NCBI RefSeq assembly: GCF_002943525.1
Contig: NZ_CP025394.1
Coordinates: forward strand, 2,046,001 to 2,110,000
Direction: 5' to 3'
Source: Kitasatospora sp. MMS16-BH015
Lineage (GTDB): Bacteria > Actinomycetota > Actinomycetes > Streptomycetales > Streptomycetaceae
Length of the DNA: 64,000 nt
The position numbers and the translations under genes are program-made. Under the pieces are notes generated by a model, which searched no databases, had not been told where the DNA came from, and saw only the letters and a list, made by a program, of their open reading frames with translations. Every line of letters starts with the position of its first letter. The first letter of the stretch is position 1. Below are positions 17,518 through 28,708 of the stretch, piece after piece.

Positions 17518-18396
17518 TCAGAGGTCCTGGAGGGCAGTCTCCAGAAGTCCCAGCGTGCCCTCGGCCGACAGGCTGCCGACCCGCAGCCGCTCCAGCACGG
17601 TGCGGTACTCGGCCACCTCCGCCGGGCGGTCCAGGTAGATCGCGGTGGTGAACTGCTCCAGGTAGACCTGGTCGGGGAGGTCGCCCGCGCCGTCGAAGCC
17701 GAGCACGGTGAAGGCCCCGCTCTCGGCGGCCAGGCCGCCGACGCCCAGCGGCATCACCAGCAGGGTGATCCGGGGGTGCTCGGCCAGCTCGCCGAGCCGG
17801 GAGAGCTGGGCCCGCATCACCTCCCGGCCGCCGCAGGGGCGGCGCAGCGCGGCCTCGTCCATCACGGCCAGCAGCCGGGGGCCGTCGGGCGAGCGGAGGA
17901 TGTGCTGGCGCCGCATCCGGACGGCGACCCGGCGCTCGATGTCCTCCTCGGCGGCGTTGGGGTTGCCGAGCAGGCAGACGGCCCGGGCGTACTCCTCGGT
18001 CTGCAGCAGGCCGTGGATGAACTGCACCTCGTAGCTGCTGATCTCCCGGGCCGCCTCCTCCAGGCCGAGGTAGGTCTGGAACCAGGGCGGCACGACCTCG
18101 CCGTAGGCGTGCCACCAGCCGGGGGTGTTGGTCTCGCCGACCAGGGCCAGCAGGGCGGCCCGCTCGGACTCCCGGGTGACGCCGTAGAGGGTGAGCAGGT
18201 CGGCCACGTCGCGCTGCTTGAAGCCGACCCGGCCGAGCTCCATCCGGCTGATCTTGGACTCCGAGGCGCGGATCTCGTACCCGGCGCTCTCCCGGGTGAC
18301 TCCGCTGGCCTCGCGCAGTCTTCGGAGCTGGCTGCCGAGCTGGAGCCGCCGGGCGACCGCGCCGGCCCCGCCGTGTCCGCCCTGTACGCCGCTCAT
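17518..18396 (-). CDS. XRE family regulator with DUF5753 domain
   Basis: The 292-aa protein starts at an ATG with GGAGGGG 4 nt upstream. The N-terminal HTH (LGSQLRRLREASGVTRESAG, SESKISRMELGR) is of the XRE type. It is followed by the DUF5753 domain (PPWFQTYLGLEEAAREISSY, ILRSPDG, VMPLGVGG). In streptomycetes these proteins usually sit next to a DUF397 gene and affect differentiation. No DUF397 partner is present here, so this is an orphan copy. Confidence 0.88.
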   Translation of the reverse strand: MSGVQGGHGGAGAVARRLQLGSQLRRLREASGVTRESAGYEIRASESKISRMELGRVGFKQRDVADLLTLYGVTRESERAALLALVGETNTPGWWHAYGEVVPPWFQTYLGLEEAAREISSYEVQFIHGLLQTEEYARAVCLLGNPNAAEEDIERRVAVRMRRQHILRSPDGPRLLAVMDEAALRRPCGGREVMRAQLSRLGELAEHPRITLLVMPLGVGGLAAESGAFTVLGFDGAGDLPDQVYLEQFTTAIYLDRPAEVAEYRTVLERLRVGSLSAEGTLGLLETALQDL

Positions 18397-18569
18397 CGAT
18401 CCCCTCCGCCTGCCCTGGCGCCCGTCCACTCCCGCGGGCGCAGTCTGCCACCACTCGCCTGCGTACGGCTAGCAGCAAGTGAGATGTACCTGACCATCCG
18501 TCACCTCGGAGCGGCCCGAGCCCCACCCCGATCCCCGTCCCGGACCGACCGGATCCGGACATGCGGAGA

Positions 18570-18608
18570 GGCACCTGCCCCCAACTTGGTCGGGGAGAGG
18601 GCAGGCGC
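18570..18608. promoter_or_regulatory. Inverted repeat in 330-bp intergenic space
   Basis: The space 18397-18726 lies upstream of the XRE gene and downstream of gltD. The only structure I see is GGCACCTGCCC (18570-18580) with GGGCAGGCGCC (18598-18608), 10 of 11 bases pairing around a 17-nt loop. It could terminate gltBD transcripts or belong to the XRE promoter. The rest is featureless to the eye. Confidence 0.4.
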
Positions 18609-18726
18609 CATCAGACCGCAGAGGCCCGGCAGCGCTGGCGGGTCGCGGGTGAAGCAACCGGACGGGGAAACATCCGGCGGTACACGTTGAGGGTTTTTCA
18701 CACAGCCCGGTGCCGTCGGTGCGGGA

Positions 18727-20187
18727 CTAGACGGTCAGCGGGCGGTCGGTGGGACGGATGGGGGCGGGCAGGGCGGTCTTGCCGCCGAGGTACCGGTCCA
18801 CCGCGGCAGCGGCCGAACGGCCCTCCGCGATGGCCCAGACGATCAGCGACTGGCCCCGGCCGGCATCACCGCAGACGTACACACCGTCCACGTTGGTGGC
18901 GAAGGAGCCGTCCCGGGCGACGTTGCCGCGGGCGTCGAGCTCGACACCCAGCTGCTCGATCAGGCCGTTCCTGACGTCCGTCCCGGTGAAGCCCATGGCC
19001 AGGGTGACCAGCTGCGCCGGGATGGAACGCTCGGTGCCTCGCACGGGCTCGAAACGGCCATCCTTGAACTCGACCTCGACGAGGTGGAGCTCGGCGACGT
19101 TGCCGTCCTCGTCCCCGGTGAAGTGGGTGGTGTTCACAGCGTACACGCGCTCACCACCCTCCTCGTGCGCGGAGGTCACCTTGTAGGTCATCGGCATGGT
19201 CGGCCACGGCTGGTGGCCGGGGCGCTCCTCGCTCGGGCGCGGCATGATCTCCAGCTGGGTGACCGAGGCGGCCCCCTGGCGCAGCGCCGTGCCGAGGCAG
19301 TCGGCACCGGTGTCGCCGCCGCCGATCACGATCACGTGCTTGCCCTTGGCGCTGATCGGCGACTCCACGAAGTCGCCCTCCTGCACCTTGTTGGCCAGCG
19401 GCAGGTACTCCATGGCCTGGTGGATGCCCTTGAGCTCGCGGCCGGGCACCGGCAGGTCGCGGGCGGTGGTGGCGCCGGCGGCGACCACCACCGCGTCGAA
19501 GCGGCTGCGCAGGTCCTGGCCGGTGAGGTCCTCGCCGACGCTGACGCCGGTGCGGAAGCGGGTGCCCTCCGCGCGCATCTGCTCGATGCGGCGGTTGATG
19601 TGCCGCTTCTCCATCTTGAACTCGGGGATGCCGTACCGGAGCAGGCCGCCGATCCGGTCGGCCCGCTCGTAGACCACCACGGTGTGCCCGGCCCGGGTGA
19701 GCTGCTGGGCGACGGCCAGGCCCGCCGGGCCGGAGCCGACCACGGCGACGGTCTTGCCGGAGAGGCGCTCGGGCACCTGCGGGGTGACCCCGCCGCCGTC
19801 CCAGGCCTTGTCGATGATGGTGACCTCGACGTTCTTGATGGTCACCGCGTCCTGGTTGATGCCGAGCACGCAGGCCGACTCGCAGGGGGCCGGGCAGAGG
19901 CGACCGGTGAACTCCGGGAAGTTGTTGGTCGCGTGCAGGCGCTCGATCGCGCCGGACCAGTCGTCCCGGTAGGCCAGGTCGTTCCACTCGGGGATGAGGT
20001 TGCCGAGCGGGCAGCCGTTGTGGCAGAACGGGATGCCGCAGTCCATGCAGCGGCCGGCCTGCTTGCTGATGATCGGCAGCAGGCTGCGCTCGACGTAGAC
20101 CTCGTTCCAGTCACGCAGACGGACGTCCACGGGACGGCGCTCGGCCAGCTGCTTGGGCGTCGTCAGGAAGCCCTTGGGGTCAGCCAT
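18727..20187 (-). CDS. gltD: Glutamate synthase small (beta) subunit
   Basis: This 486-aa protein is the NADPH-oxidising flavoprotein subunit of glutamate synthase. Its N-terminal 4Fe-4S ligands are in [17 protein letters not shown] and [10 protein letters not shown]. An FAD-binding Rossmann motif is [15 protein letters not shown] and the NADPH-binding one is [13 protein letters not shown]. It passes electrons to GltB, which turns glutamine and 2-oxoglutarate into two glutamates. The ATG overlaps the gltB stop by 8 nt with GGAGGCGG ahead of it, so the two are translationally coupled. Confidence 0.97.
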   Translation of the reverse strand: MADPKGFLTTPKQLAERRPVDVRLRDWNEVYVERSLLPIISKQAGRCMDCGIPFCHNGCPLGNLIPEWNDLAYRDDWSGAIERLHATNNFPEFTGRLCPAPCESACVLGINQDAVTIKNVEVTIIDKAWDGGGVTPQVPERLSGKTVAVVGSGPAGLAVAQQLTRAGHTVVVYERADRIGGLLRYGIPEFKMEKRHINRRIEQMRAEGTRFRTGVSVGEDLTGQDLRSRFDAVVVAAGATTARDLPVPGRELKGIHQAMEYLPLANKVQEGDFVESPISAKGKHVIVIGGGDTGADCLGTALRQGAASVTQLEIMPRPSEERPGHQPWPTMPMTYKVTSAHEEGGERVYAVNTTHFTGDEDGNVAELHLVEVEFKDGRFEPVRGTERSIPAQLVTLAMGFTGTDVRNGLIEQLGVELDARGNVARDGSFATNVDGVYVCGDAGRGQSLIVWAIAEGRSAAAAVDRYLGGKTALPAPIRPTDRPLTV

Positions 20188-23100
20188 GTGCCGCCTCCAT
20201 CATCTTCGCGGTGATCGCGGTCTCGTCGAGACCGGCTCGCTCAGCGGCATCCTTGGCGGCGAGCACGGCCTTGTAGTCGGTCGGCATGATCGTGGAGAAG
20301 CGGGAGACCCCGCTGCCCCAGTCAGCCAGGAGCTCGGCGGCGACGGTGGAGCCGGTCTCCTCGTAGTGCTGCTGCACGGTCTCGCGCAGCCAGTCGCGCT
20401 CCTCGGCGCTGGGGGCCTCGATGCCCACCAGGCCGTGGTTGACGCTCGCCGGGCGCAGGTCGAGCACGTAGGCGACACCGCCGGACATGCCGGCCGCGAG
20501 GTTGCGGCCCGTCTCGCCGAGGATGACGACCCGGCCGCCGGTCATGTACTCCAGGCCGTGGTCGCCCACGCCCTCGACCACCAGGGTGGCCCCGGAGTTG
20601 CGGACGGCGAAGCGCTCGCCGGCCTTGCCGCGCAGGTGGATCCGGCCCGAGGTGGCGCCGTAGCCGATGGTGTTGCCGGCGATCACGTGCTGCTGGGCGT
20701 CGGCGCCGATGGCCGCCGCCTCGCGCGCCGGGCGCACGATCACGACGCCGCCGGAGAGGCCCTTGCCGACGTAGTCGTTGGCGTCGCCCTCCAGGCGCAG
20801 CGTGACGCCGCGCGGCAGGAAGGCGCCGAAGGACTGGCCGGCCGAGCCGGTGAAGGTGACGTCGATCGTCCCCTCCGGCAGGCCCTCGCCGCGGTACCGC
20901 TTGGTCACCTCGTGGCCGAGCATGGTGCCGACGGTGCGGTTGACGTTGCGGATCGGCAGCTGGATCCGGACGGTCTCGCCGTGCTCCAGGGCCTGCTCGG
21001 CGAGCGCGATGAGCTGGTTGTCCAGGGCCTTGTCGAGCGCGTGGTCCTGGGTGGTGGTGCAGTGCCGGGCGGCGCCCTCGGGCAGCTCGGGCACGTGGAA
21101 GAGCGGGGCCAGGTCGAGGCCGGCGGCCTTCCAGTGGGTGATCGCGTCGGCGGCGTCGATGTGCTCGGCGTGGCCGACGGCCTCCTCGATCGAGCGGAAG
21201 CCGAGCTCGGCGAGGATCTCGCGGACCTCCTCGGCGATGAACTCGAAGAAGTTGACCACGAACTCGGGCTTGCCGGAGAAGCGCTCGCGCAGCACCGGGT
21301 TCTGGGTGGCGACGCCGACCGGGCAGGTGTCCAGGTGGCAGACCCGCATCATGATGCAGCCGGAGACCACCAGCGGGGCGGTCGCGAAGCCGAACTCCTC
21401 GGCGCCCAGCAGGGCGGCGATGACCACGTCGCGGCCGGTCTTGAGCTGACCGTCCGTCTGGACCACGATCCGGTCGCGCAGGCCGTTGAGCAGCAGGGTC
21501 TGCTGGGTCTCGGCCAGGCCGAGCTCCCAGGGGCCACCCGCGTGCTTCAGCGAGGTGAGCGGCGAGGCACCCGTACCGCCGTCGTGGCCGGAGACCAGCA
21601 CCACGTCCGCGTGCGCCTTGGAGACACCGGCGGCGACCGTACCGACGCCGACCTCGGAGACCAGCTTCACGTGGATGCGGGCCGCCGGGTTGGCGTTCTT
21701 GAGGTCGTGGATCAGCTGGGCCAGGTCCTCGATGGAGTAGATGTCGTGGTGCGGCGGCGGGGAGATCAGGCCGACGCCCGGGGTGGAGTGCCGGGTCTTG
21801 GCCACCCACGGGTAGACCTTGTGGCCGGGCAGCTGGCCGCCCTCGCCGGGCTTGGCGCCCTGGGCCATCTTGATCTGGATGTCGTCGGCGTTGACCAGGT
21901 ACTCGGAGGTGACGCCGAACCGGCCGGAGGCGACCTGCTTGATCGCCGAGCGGCGCTCGGGGTCGTACAGGCGCTCCGGGTCCTCGCCGCCCTCACCGGT
22001 GTTGGACTTGCCGCCCAGGCGGTTCATCGCGATGGCCAGCGTCTCGTGCGCCTCCATCGAGATGGAGCCGTAGGACATGGCGCCGGTGGAGAAGCGCTTG
22101 ACGATCTCGGAGACCGGCTCGACCTCGTCGATGGAGATGGACTCGCGGCCCAGCGCGTCGAACTTGAACAGGCCGCGCAGCGTCATCAGGCGCTCGGACT
22201 GGGAGTTCACCCGGTCCGTGTACTGCTTGAAGATGTCGTACCGGCGCTCGCGAGTGGAGTGCTGCAGCCGGAAGACGGTGTCCGGGTCGAACAGGTGCGG
22301 CTCGCCCTCGCGGCGCCACTGGTACTCGCCGCCGATCTCCAGCGCGCGGTGCGCGGCCGGGATGCCGGAGGCCGGGTACGCCTTGGCGTGCCGGGCGGCG
22401 ACCTCCTTGGCGATCTCCTCGACGCCGATGCCGCCGAGCTTGGTGGTGGTGCCCGCGAAGTAGGTGTCCACGGTGGCCTGGTCGAGGCCGATGACCTCGA
22501 AGACCTGGGCGCCGCGGTAGGAGGCGACGGTGGAGATGCCCATCTTGGACATCACCTTCAGCACGCCCTTGCCCAGCGCCTTGATCAGGTTGCGGATGGC
22601 CTGCTCCGGCTCCAGGCCCGACAGGAAGGTGCCCTGGGCGAGCAGGTCCTCCACCGACTCCATCGCCAGGTACGGGTTGACCGCGCCCGCGCCGTAGCCG
22701 ATCAGCAGCGCGACGTGGTGCACCTCGCGGACGTCACCGGCCTCGACCAGCAGCGAGACCTGGGTGCGCTGCTTGGTGCGGATCAGGTGGTGGTGCACGG
22801 CGGAGGTGAGCAGCAGCGAGGGGATCGGCGCGTGCTCGGCGTCGGAGTGCCGGTCGGAGAGGACCAGGATCCGGGCGCCCTCGGCGATCGCCGCGTCGGC
22901 CTCGGCCGCGATGGCCGCCAGCCGGGCGGCCAGTGCCTCGCCGCCGCCGGAGACCTTGTACAGGCCGGAGAGCGTGACGGCCTTGAGGCCGGTCTGGTCG
23001 CCGTCGGCGTTGATGTGGATGAGCTTGGCCAGCTCGTCGTTGTCGATCACCGGGAAGGTGATGCCGACCGAGCGGCAGTGCGCGGCGTCGGCGGCGAGCA

Positions 23101-24778
23101 GGTTGCCCTCCGGGCCGAGGTTGCTCAGCAGCGAGGTGACGAGCTCCTCGCGGATGGCGTCCAGCGGCGGGTTGGTGACCTGCGCGAAGAGCTGGATGAA
23201 GTAGTCGAAGAGCAGCCGGGGCTTCTCGCTCAGCGCGGCGATCGGCGAGTCGGTGCCCATCGAGCCGAGCGCCTCGCCGCCGGAGCGGGCCATCGGCGCC
23301 AGGATGACGCGCAGCTCCTCCTCGGTGTACCCGAAGGTCTGCTGGCGGCGGGTCACCGAGGCGTGCGTGTGGTGGATGTGCTCGCGGTCGGGCAGCTTGG
23401 CGAGCTGGATCTGCCCGGCGGCCACCCACTCCTCGTACGGGTGCTCGGCGGCGAGCTGGGCCTTGATCTCCTGGTCCTCGACGATCCGCCCCTGGGCGGT
23501 GTCGATCAGGAACATCCGGCCCGGCTGGAGCCGGCCCTTCTTGACGATCTTCTCCTGCTCGATGTCGAGCACGCCGACCTCGGAGGAGAGCACGACCAGG
23601 CCGTCCTCGGTGACCCAGTACCGGGCCGGGCGCAGGCCGTTGCGGTCGAGCACGGCGCCGATCTGGGTGCCGTCGGTGAAGGTGACGCAGGCCGGGCCGT
23701 CCCAGGGCTCCATCAGGTTGGAGTGGTACTGGTAGAAGGCGCGGCGGGCCGGGCTCATGGTGGCGTGGTTCTCCCACGCCTCCGGGATCATCATCAGCAC
23801 GGCGTGCGGCAGCGAACGGCCGCCCAGGTGGAGCAGCTCCAGGACCTCGTCGAAGGAGGCCGAGTCGGAGTGGTCCGGGGTGCAGATCGGGAAGATGCGG
23901 CTCAGGTCGCCCGGGATCAGGTCGGTGGCGAGCTGCGACTCGCGGGCCGTCATCCAGTTCCGGTTGCCCTTGACCGTGTTGATCTCGCCGTTGTGCGCGA
24001 CGAAGCGGTACGGGTGGGCCAGCGGCCAGGACGGGAAGGTGTTGGTGGAGAAGCGCGAGTGCACCAGGCCGATCGCGGAGGCGTAGAGCCGGTCCGAGAG
24101 GTCGGGGAAGAAGGGCTCCAGCTGGCCGGTGGTCAGCATGCCCTTGTAGACGATGGTGCGGGCCGACAGCGAGGGGAAGTACACCCCGGCCTCGCGCTCG
24201 GCGCGCTTGCGGACGACGAAGGCCACCCGGTCCAGCTCGATGCCGGCCTTGCCCGCACCGCTCAGGAACAGCTGGGTGAAGCGCGGCATCACGCTGCGCG
24301 CGGTGGCCCCGAGCAGCTCGGGGGCGACCGGCACCTCGCGCCAGCCGAGGACGGTCAGGCCCTCCTCGGCGGCGATCGCCTCGATCTGCGCCTGCGCGGC
24401 GGTGGCGGCCTCCTCCTCGGTGGGCAGGAAGGCGATGCCGACGGCGTAGGAGCCCTGGGCCGGCAGCTCGAAGGCGGCCTTGGCACGCAGGAACGCGTCC
24501 GGGATCTGGGTCAGGATGCCGGCGCCGTCGCCCGAGTCCGCCTCGGCGCCGGTGGCGCCACGGTGCTCCAGGTTCCGCAGCACGGTCAGCGCCTGCTCGA
24601 CGATGCGGTGGTCGGCCTCGCCGTCCAGCGTGGCCACGAAGCCCACGCCGCAGGCGTCGTGCTCGTTGCGCGGGTCGTACAGACCCTGGGCGGCAGGTCG
24701 GGCATCCGGCACGAGCGCGTACGGCGTGGTGGCGCCGGCCTGGGGCTCGTTGGCGGAGTGCGTGGATGCGGACAGCAT
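20180..24778 (-). CDS. gltB: Glutamate synthase large (alpha) subunit
   Basis: This 1532-aa protein has the usual length. After a short propeptide the nucleophile Cys lies in [11 protein letters not shown] (class II amidotransferase). The FMN domain follows ([43 protein letters not shown]), then the 3Fe-4S ligands [15 protein letters not shown] and a C-terminal beta-helix with Gly-rich repeats. The ATG at 24778 has GGGAG 5 nt upstream. It works with GltD to make glutamate, which feeds the His and Trp operons nearby. Confidence 0.97.
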   Translation of the reverse strand: MLSASTHSANEPQAGATTPYALVPDARPAAQGLYDPRNEHDACGVGFVATLDGEADHRIVEQALTVLRNLEHRGATGAEADSGDGAGILTQIPDAFLRAKAAFELPAQGSYAVGIAFLPTEEEAATAAQAQIEAIAAEEGLTVLGWREVPVAPELLGATARSVMPRFTQLFLSGAGKAGIELDRVAFVVRKRAEREAGVYFPSLSARTIVYKGMLTTGQLEPFFPDLSDRLYASAIGLVHSRFSTNTFPSWPLAHPYRFVAHNGEINTVKGNRNWMTARESQLATDLIPGDLSRIFPICTPDHSDSASFDEVLELLHLGGRSLPHAVLMMIPEAWENHATMSPARRAFYQYHSNLMEPWDGPACVTFTDGTQIGAVLDRNGLRPARYWVTEDGLVVLSSEVGVLDIEQEKIVKKGRLQPGRMFLIDTAQGRIVEDQEIKAQLAAEHPYEEWVAAGQIQLAKLPDREHIHHTHASVTRRQQTFGYTEEELRVILAPMARSGGEALGSMGTDSPIAALSEKPRLLFDYFIQLFAQVTNPPLDAIREELVTSLLSNLGPEGNLLAADAAHCRSVGITFPVIDNDELAKLIHINADGDQTGLKAVTLSGLYKVSGGGEALAARLAAIAAEADAAIAEGARILVLSDRHSDAEHAPIPSLLLTSAVHHHLIRTKQRTQVSLLVEAGDVREVHHVALLIGYGAGAVNPYLAMESVEDLLAQGTFLSGLEPEQAIRNLIKALGKGVLKVMSKMGISTVASYRGAQVFEVIGLDQATVDTYFAGTTTKLGGIGVEEIAKEVAARHAKAYPASGIPAAHRALEIGGEYQWRREGEPHLFDPDTVFRLQHSTRERRYDIFKQYTDRVNSQSERLMTLRGLFKFDALGRESISIDEVEPVSEIVKRFSTGAMSYGSISMEAHETLAIAMNRLGGKSNTGEGGEDPERLYDPERRSAIKQVASGRFGVTSEYLVNADDIQIKMAQGAKPGEGGQLPGHKVYPWVAKTRHSTPGVGLISPPPHHDIYSIEDLAQLIHDLKNANPAARIHVKLVSEVGVGTVAAGVSKAHADVVLVSGHDGGTGASPLTSLKHAGGPWELGLAETQQTLLLNGLRDRIVVQTDGQLKTGRDVVIAALLGAEEFGFATAPLVVSGCIMMRVCHLDTCPVGVATQNPVLRERFSGKPEFVVNFFEFIAEEVREILAELGFRSIEEAVGHAEHIDAADAITHWKAAGLDLAPLFHVPELPEGAARHCTTTQDHALDKALDNQLIALAEQALEHGETVRIQLPIRNVNRTVGTMLGHEVTKRYRGEGLPEGTIDVTFTGSAGQSFGAFLPRGVTLRLEGDANDYVGKGLSGGVVIVRPAREAAAIGADAQQHVIAGNTIGYGATSGRIHLRGKAGERFAVRNSGATLVVEGVGDHGLEYMTGGRVVILGETGRNLAAGMSGGVAYVLDLRPASVNHGLVGIEAPSAEERDWLRETVQQHYEETGSTVAAELLADWGSGVSRFSTIMPTDYKAVLAAKDAAERAGLDETAITAKMMEAAHG

Positions 24779-24938
24779 CGGCTCTCCCGTCGTCGTCTTG
24801 AGCGAAAAGTGGCAATAGGGACGACGTTGGCCCTCTGCGAGTGCGTGCGAGCTACATGATGCCGAAAATCCCGGTAAGTGGAATATCGCGTCCACATCGC
24901 GGACCGGGGTCGGGCTCTGAGCAGCTTTGCGCTGGCCC

Positions 24939-24958
24939 GCACACTGCCACCAGTGTGC
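24939..24958. promoter_or_regulatory. Inverted repeat upstream of gltB
   Basis: The 425-bp space 24779-25203 contains the gltB promoter region and the terminator of the next gene. At 24939-24958, GCACACTG-CCAC-CAGTGTGC is a perfect 8-bp inverted repeat 160-180 bp upstream of gltB. It may be an operator. No riboswitch-like fold was recognised. Confidence 0.35.
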
Positions 24959-25149
24959 CCCCGGCCGCCAGCAGCGAAACGACCGCGTAATCCGGTGTCC
25001 ACATGCCGAGAACACGTCACCTGTGATTCCTCCGCCGGGGCGGCGGCCGCACGCAGGATTCTGCGGCCGACCAGGCCGAACGGCGCAGTCAGTGCAGGTC
25101 ACCCGTTCGGAGCATGTGTGCAACGTCACGCGGCGTTCTGCATAAACAT

Positions 25150-25187
25150 ACGGGCCCGGACGCCCCCCGAGGGGTGTCCGGGCCCGT
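25150..25187 (-). terminator. 17-bp stem terminator
   Basis: Arms 25150-25166 and 25171-25187 pair at 16 of 17 positions around loop CCGA, 17 nt past the stop of the VIT1-like gene. On the minus strand it is followed by TATGTTTATGC, a T-rich run that is unusual in this genome and fits an intrinsic terminator. Confidence 0.85.
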
Positions 25188-25203
25188 CCGCGGGCGTCGT
25201 CGG

Positions 25204-25950
25204 TCAGCCGACGTGACCACCGATCAGCAGGCCGAGCAGGTAGGTGACCCCGGCTGCGCCGCCGCCGAGCACCAGCTGGCGCAGGCCGCTGAACCACCAG
25301 CTGCGGGCCGTCACCCGGGCCACCACCGCGCCGCAGGTGAAGAGGCCCGCCAGCGAGAGCAGCAGGGCCGGCACCAGCGAGTGCGCCCCCAGCAGGTACG
25401 GCAGCAGCGGCAGCAGCGCGCCGAGCGCGAAGCAGAGGAAGGAGGAGGCCGCCGCCACGGTGGGCGAGGGCAGGTCGTCCGGGTCGATGCCCAGCTCCTC
25501 GCGGGCGTGGATGGCCAGGGTCTGCTCCGGGTCGGCGGAGAGCTGGCGGGCCACCTCGTGGGCCAGCTCCGGGTCGACCCCGCGCGAGACGTAGAGCTCG
25601 GCCAGCTCGGCCAGCTCGCCGTGCGGGTTGCGGCTGAGCTCGAGCCGCTCGGCCTCGATCTCGGCCTGCACCAGCTCGCGCTGCGAGGCCACCGAGGTGT
25701 ACTCCCCCGCCGCCATCGAGCAGGCCCCGGCCGCCAGGCCGGCCAACCCGGTCAGCACCACGGCGCTGTTGCCCACGTTGCCGCCGACCACACCGGTCAT
25801 CAGGGCGAAGTTGGAGACCAGGCCGTCCATCGCGCCGAACACGGCCGGCCGCAGCCAGCCGCCGTTCACGTCCCGGTGGTGCCCCTCGGCCGGGATGCGG
25901 GGCTTGGGCTGCTGCTCGTCGGTGCCGCGCTCGGCGATGCTGGTGCTCAT
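25204..25950 (-). CDS. VIT1/CCC1-family transporter
   Basis: The start at 25950 gives 248 aa. The N-terminal pair of helices has the family block [20 protein letters not shown] (Asp and Gly-rich first helix) and [21 protein letters not shown] hydrophilic, acidic metal-binding helical region follows ([26 protein letters not shown]), and three more helices end the protein. The family moves Fe2+ or Mn2+ out of the cytosol. Vacuolar storage does not apply in bacteria, so export is inferred. Confidence 0.88.
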   Translation of the reverse strand: MSTSIAERGTDEQQPKPRIPAEGHHRDVNGGWLRPAVFGAMDGLVSNFALMTGVVGGNVGNSAVVLTGLAGLAAGACSMAAGEYTSVASQRELVQAEIEAERLELSRNPHGELAELAELYVSRGVDPELAHEVARQLSADPEQTLAIHAREELGIDPDDLPSPTVAAASSFLCFALGALLPLLPYLLGAHSLVPALLLSLAGLFTCGAVVARVTARSWWFSGLRQLVLGGGAAGVTYLLGLLIGGHVG

Positions 25951-26154
25951 GGTCTCGGGCCTTCCGTCCGTACGTCCCCCCTGCCGCGTCCGGGCACGGC
26001 GAACAGCCGTGAGCCGGGCCGCCCGCAGGGCTCTCACGTCTTCGAAACTAGCCCGATGATCTGACACATTCCAGCAAAGTAAGGCTGTCCGAACATGACG
26101 AAGGCCGCCCTCCGGATATCCGGAAAAGGGCGGCCGGGCGAGCGTCAGCGCAGG

Positions 26155-27093
26155 TCAGGACGGGTCTTTCGAATCCCCGTCGGCTTTCTCCGGGGCCGGA
26201 TCGGCGGAGGTGGCCGCAGCGTTTTCCTTACCCTCGCCCTGGTCGGACTCCATCAGTTCGGCCTGGGCGGCCGGGTCGATCGAATCCGGCGCCTCGCGGC
26301 CCGGGCGGAGCCTGGCCGAGAGCACGAAGTAGACCACCGCGCCGACGAAGACGAAGATCGCCGTCCAGTCGTTCAGCCGCAGGCCCAGGATGTGGTGGGC
26401 CTCGTCGATCCGCAGGTACTCGATCCAGGCCCGGCCCACCGTGTAGGCAGCCACGTAGAGCGCGAAGGCCCGGCCGTGGCCGAGGGTGAAGCGGCGGTCG
26501 GCCCAGATCACCAGCAGCGCGACGCCCACGCACCAGAGCGACTCGTAGAGGAAGGTCGGCTGGAAGACGCCGTCCACCACGCTGCCGTCCGGCTCGACCT
26601 TGTGGATCTGCAGGCCCCAGGGCAGGGTGGTCGCCTTGCCGTAGAGCTCCTGGTTGAACCAGTTGCCCCAGCGGCCGCAGGCCTGGGCCAGCGCGATGCC
26701 CGGGGCGATCGCGTCGGCGTAGGCCGGCAGCGGCACCCCGCGCCTGCGGGCGCCGATCCAGGCACCGACCGCGCCGAGCGCGATCGCGCCCCAGATGCCG
26801 AGGCCGCCCTCCCAGATCTTGAAGGCGTTCCAGGGGTTCTTGCCGTCCCCGAAGTACAGCTGGTGGTCGGTGATCACGTGGTAGAGCCGACCGCCGACCA
26901 GGCCGAACGGGACGGCCCAGACGGCGATGTCACCGACGGTGTGCTTGGCGCCGCCGCGGGCGACCCACCGCTTGCTGCCGAGCCAGACGGCCACGACGAC
27001 ACCGATGATGATGCAGAAGGCGTACGCGCGCAGCGGGACGGGCCCCAGGTAGAGGACGCCTCGCGACGGGCTCGGAATGTAAGCGATATCCAT
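26155..27093 (-). CDS. lgt: Prolipoprotein diacylglyceryl transferase
   Basis: This 312-aa integral membrane enzyme attaches diacylglycerol to the lipobox cysteine of exported prolipoproteins. The family signature GRWGNWFNQELYG is near residue 143 and is preceded by GGLGIWGAI. The ATG at 27093 starts directly at MDIAYIPSP, as in actinobacterial homologues. A charged Glu/Ala/Lys-rich tail of about 45 residues follows the last helix. The two lipoproteins at 8.4-10.3 kb are natural substrates. It is downstream of and colinear with the thiol-oxidoreductase pair. Confidence 0.95.
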   Translation of the reverse strand: MDIAYIPSPSRGVLYLGPVPLRAYAFCIIIGVVVAVWLGSKRWVARGGAKHTVGDIAVWAVPFGLVGGRLYHVITDHQLYFGDGKNPWNAFKIWEGGLGIWGAIALGAVGAWIGARRRGVPLPAYADAIAPGIALAQACGRWGNWFNQELYGKATTLPWGLQIHKVEPDGSVVDGVFQPTFLYESLWCVGVALLVIWADRRFTLGHGRAFALYVAAYTVGRAWIEYLRIDEAHHILGLRLNDWTAIFVFVGAVVYFVLSARLRPGREAPDSIDPAAQAELMESDQGEGKENAAATSADPAPEKADGDSKDPS

Positions 27094-27156
27094 GGCGGGG
27101 TCGACGCTACCCTGTGCGCCCCCGCCGACCACAACAGGGGCACGGGCACCGTTCGG

Positions 27157-28014
27157 TCACGGCGAGGGCGGGGTGTTGGTCTCGGCGGCGGTGCTGGTCG
27201 GGGCCGGGCTGGCCGAGCCGGGGCCGGTGGTGCCGAGCGGCTTGCCCGCGTTGGCCTCGTTGACCCACTTCACCAGGTTCTCCGGGCTGATCTCCTCGTC
27301 GCCCTTCTTGGGGTAGATCGGGGTGCCGTTGAGCAGGATGGTCGGGGTGGACTTGTAGCTGGACTTGTCGAAGTCCTGCTGCACGGCCGAGACCCAGCCC
27401 GAGTACTTGTTGTCGTTGACGCAGGCCTCGAAGGTCGGGCTGTCCAGGCCCGGCACCTGCTTGGCCAGGCTGATCAGCGTGGCCTTGGTGCCGAAGGCGT
27501 CCGAGGTCTCGTCGGGCTGGTTCTTGTAGAGCACGTCGTGGTAGTCGCGGAACTTGCCCGCGTCCTGCGCGCAGGCCAGCGCGTTGACGCCGTACTTGGA
27601 GCCCTTGCCGCCGAGCGAGCGGTCGATGAACGAGACCAGGTGGTAGTTGTTGTAGAGCTTGCCCTGGTCCTGGAGCTGGTCGATGGTCGGCGCGAACTGC
27701 CGCTCGAAGGCGCCGCAGGCGGGGCAGCGCGGGTCCTCGTAGATGACCAGGGTGGACGGCGCGTTCGCCGGGCCGTCCGGGACCACCAGGTTCTTCGGCC
27801 CGATCGCCCCGGCCGGGGCGGCCACCGGGGTGTCCGGCTTGGAGCGCTGGTTCTGCACCACCACGCCGACCGTCACACCGACGACGATCACCGCGAGCAC
27901 GGTGCCGATCACCGCCAGCTTCTTGTTCCGCTTGGCACGGGCCTCCTCGGCGGCCCGCTCCTCGGCCAGCCGCTCGCGGGCGGTGCGCTTGCCTTCTCGG
28001 TTCTTCTCGCTCAT
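27157..28014 (-). CDS. Membrane-anchored DsbA-like thiol oxidoreductase
   Basis: The 285-aa protein has a basic, helical N-terminus, one membrane helix (about residues 33-56) and an extracytoplasmic thioredoxin-like domain. The redox motif is CPAC (EDPRCPACGAFERQF) and the cis-proline loop lies in TPTILLNGTPI. It should form or isomerise disulfides in exported proteins. The gene just upstream encodes a MauE/DoxX-like protein, a common partner thought to help reoxidise or reduce such thioredoxins. The spacing of 40 bp supports an operon that may extend into lgt. Confidence 0.9.
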   Translation of the reverse strand: MSEKNREGKRTARERLAEERAAEEARAKRNKKLAVIGTVLAVIVVGVTVGVVVQNQRSKPDTPVAAPAGAIGPKNLVVPDGPANAPSTLVIYEDPRCPACGAFERQFAPTIDQLQDQGKLYNNYHLVSFIDRSLGGKGSKYGVNALACAQDAGKFRDYHDVLYKNQPDETSDAFGTKATLISLAKQVPGLDSPTFEACVNDNKYSGWVSAVQQDFDKSSYKSTPTILLNGTPIYPKKGDEEISPENLVKWVNEANAGKPLGTTGPGSASPAPTSTAAETNTPPSP

Positions 28015-28054
28015 GTGCTCAGGTCGTCCAAGGTGGGGGTCGTCTGGTGGTGGG

Positions 28055-28564
28055 TCAGGCGGCGAGCCAGGCATCGGCCGAGAGCTTCGTCCGGGGCCGG
28101 TAGATCAACCAGGCGGCGAGCAGCAGGAAGCCGGTGTCCCGGAGGATCTCCTGCAGGTACTCGGTCTGCGAGGCGTCGACGGCGCCGCCGCCGCCGAAGC
28201 AGCCGCAGTCGATCGAGATGCCGCGCGCCCAGGCGGAGGTGATGCCGCCGATGAAGGTGAGCAGCAGCAGGGCGGAGATGACGGCGACGATCCGGGTGCC
28301 GAGGCCGAGCAGGAGCAGCAGGGCCAACGCCAGCTCCAGGAACGGCAGCCCGTACCCGACCGGCTTGACCAGCGATTCGGGCAGCAGCTCGTACGCCCGC
28401 ACCGCCTGGGCGGCCTCCGCCGGATCCGACACCTTCGCCAGCCCGGCCCAGGCCCACACCAGGGCCAGGCCGAGGCGGACGGCCAGGCCGAACCACTGCC
28501 CCGCCGACCCGTCCACCGCACGGCGCAGCCCGCTGGTACGGCGCAGCCCGGTCGTGCTGGTCAT
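28055..28564 (-). CDS. MauE/DoxX-like membrane protein
   Basis: This 169-aa protein has four predicted helices. Typical features are the first helix ending in WAWAGLAKVSDP, the ELALALLLLLGLGTR segment, and the CGCFGGGG loop with two cysteines. In other bacteria MauE-type proteins are required for disulfide formation in periplasmic enzymes. Here it is followed 40 bp later by a DsbA-like protein, so a joint role in extracytoplasmic thiol chemistry is likely. The ATG at 28564 is preferred over an upstream in-frame GTG. Confidence 0.85.
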   Translation of the reverse strand: MTSTTGLRRTSGLRRAVDGSAGQWFGLAVRLGLALVWAWAGLAKVSDPAEAAQAVRAYELLPESLVKPVGYGLPFLELALALLLLLGLGTRIVAVISALLLLTFIGGITSAWARGISIDCGCFGGGGAVDASQTEYLQEILRDTGFLLLAAWLIYRPRTKLSADAWLAA

Positions 28565-28708
28565 CAGACACCCCCTGCTCACAGGTCACTCACGCTTCCT
28601 GATGAACCGTAGGGGATGCGGGTAGGTTCCTCCATATTCGCGCATTAAGCCGAATGAGTGAACAATAGCGGGGTTATGTCTGATTTGTTCGATTCGCCTG
28701 TCGGTACG

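Noticed and set aside
20153..24859. 1568-codon open frame antisense to gltB
   Set aside because: gltB has all expected motifs. The antisense frame is a mirror of its codon bias with low-complexity Gly/Val/Leu/Asp content.
24779..25149. Possible riboswitch or leader in front of gltB
   Set aside because: The space is long and has one good hairpin, but nothing matches a glutamine, T-box or other known riboswitch core that I can recognise by eye.
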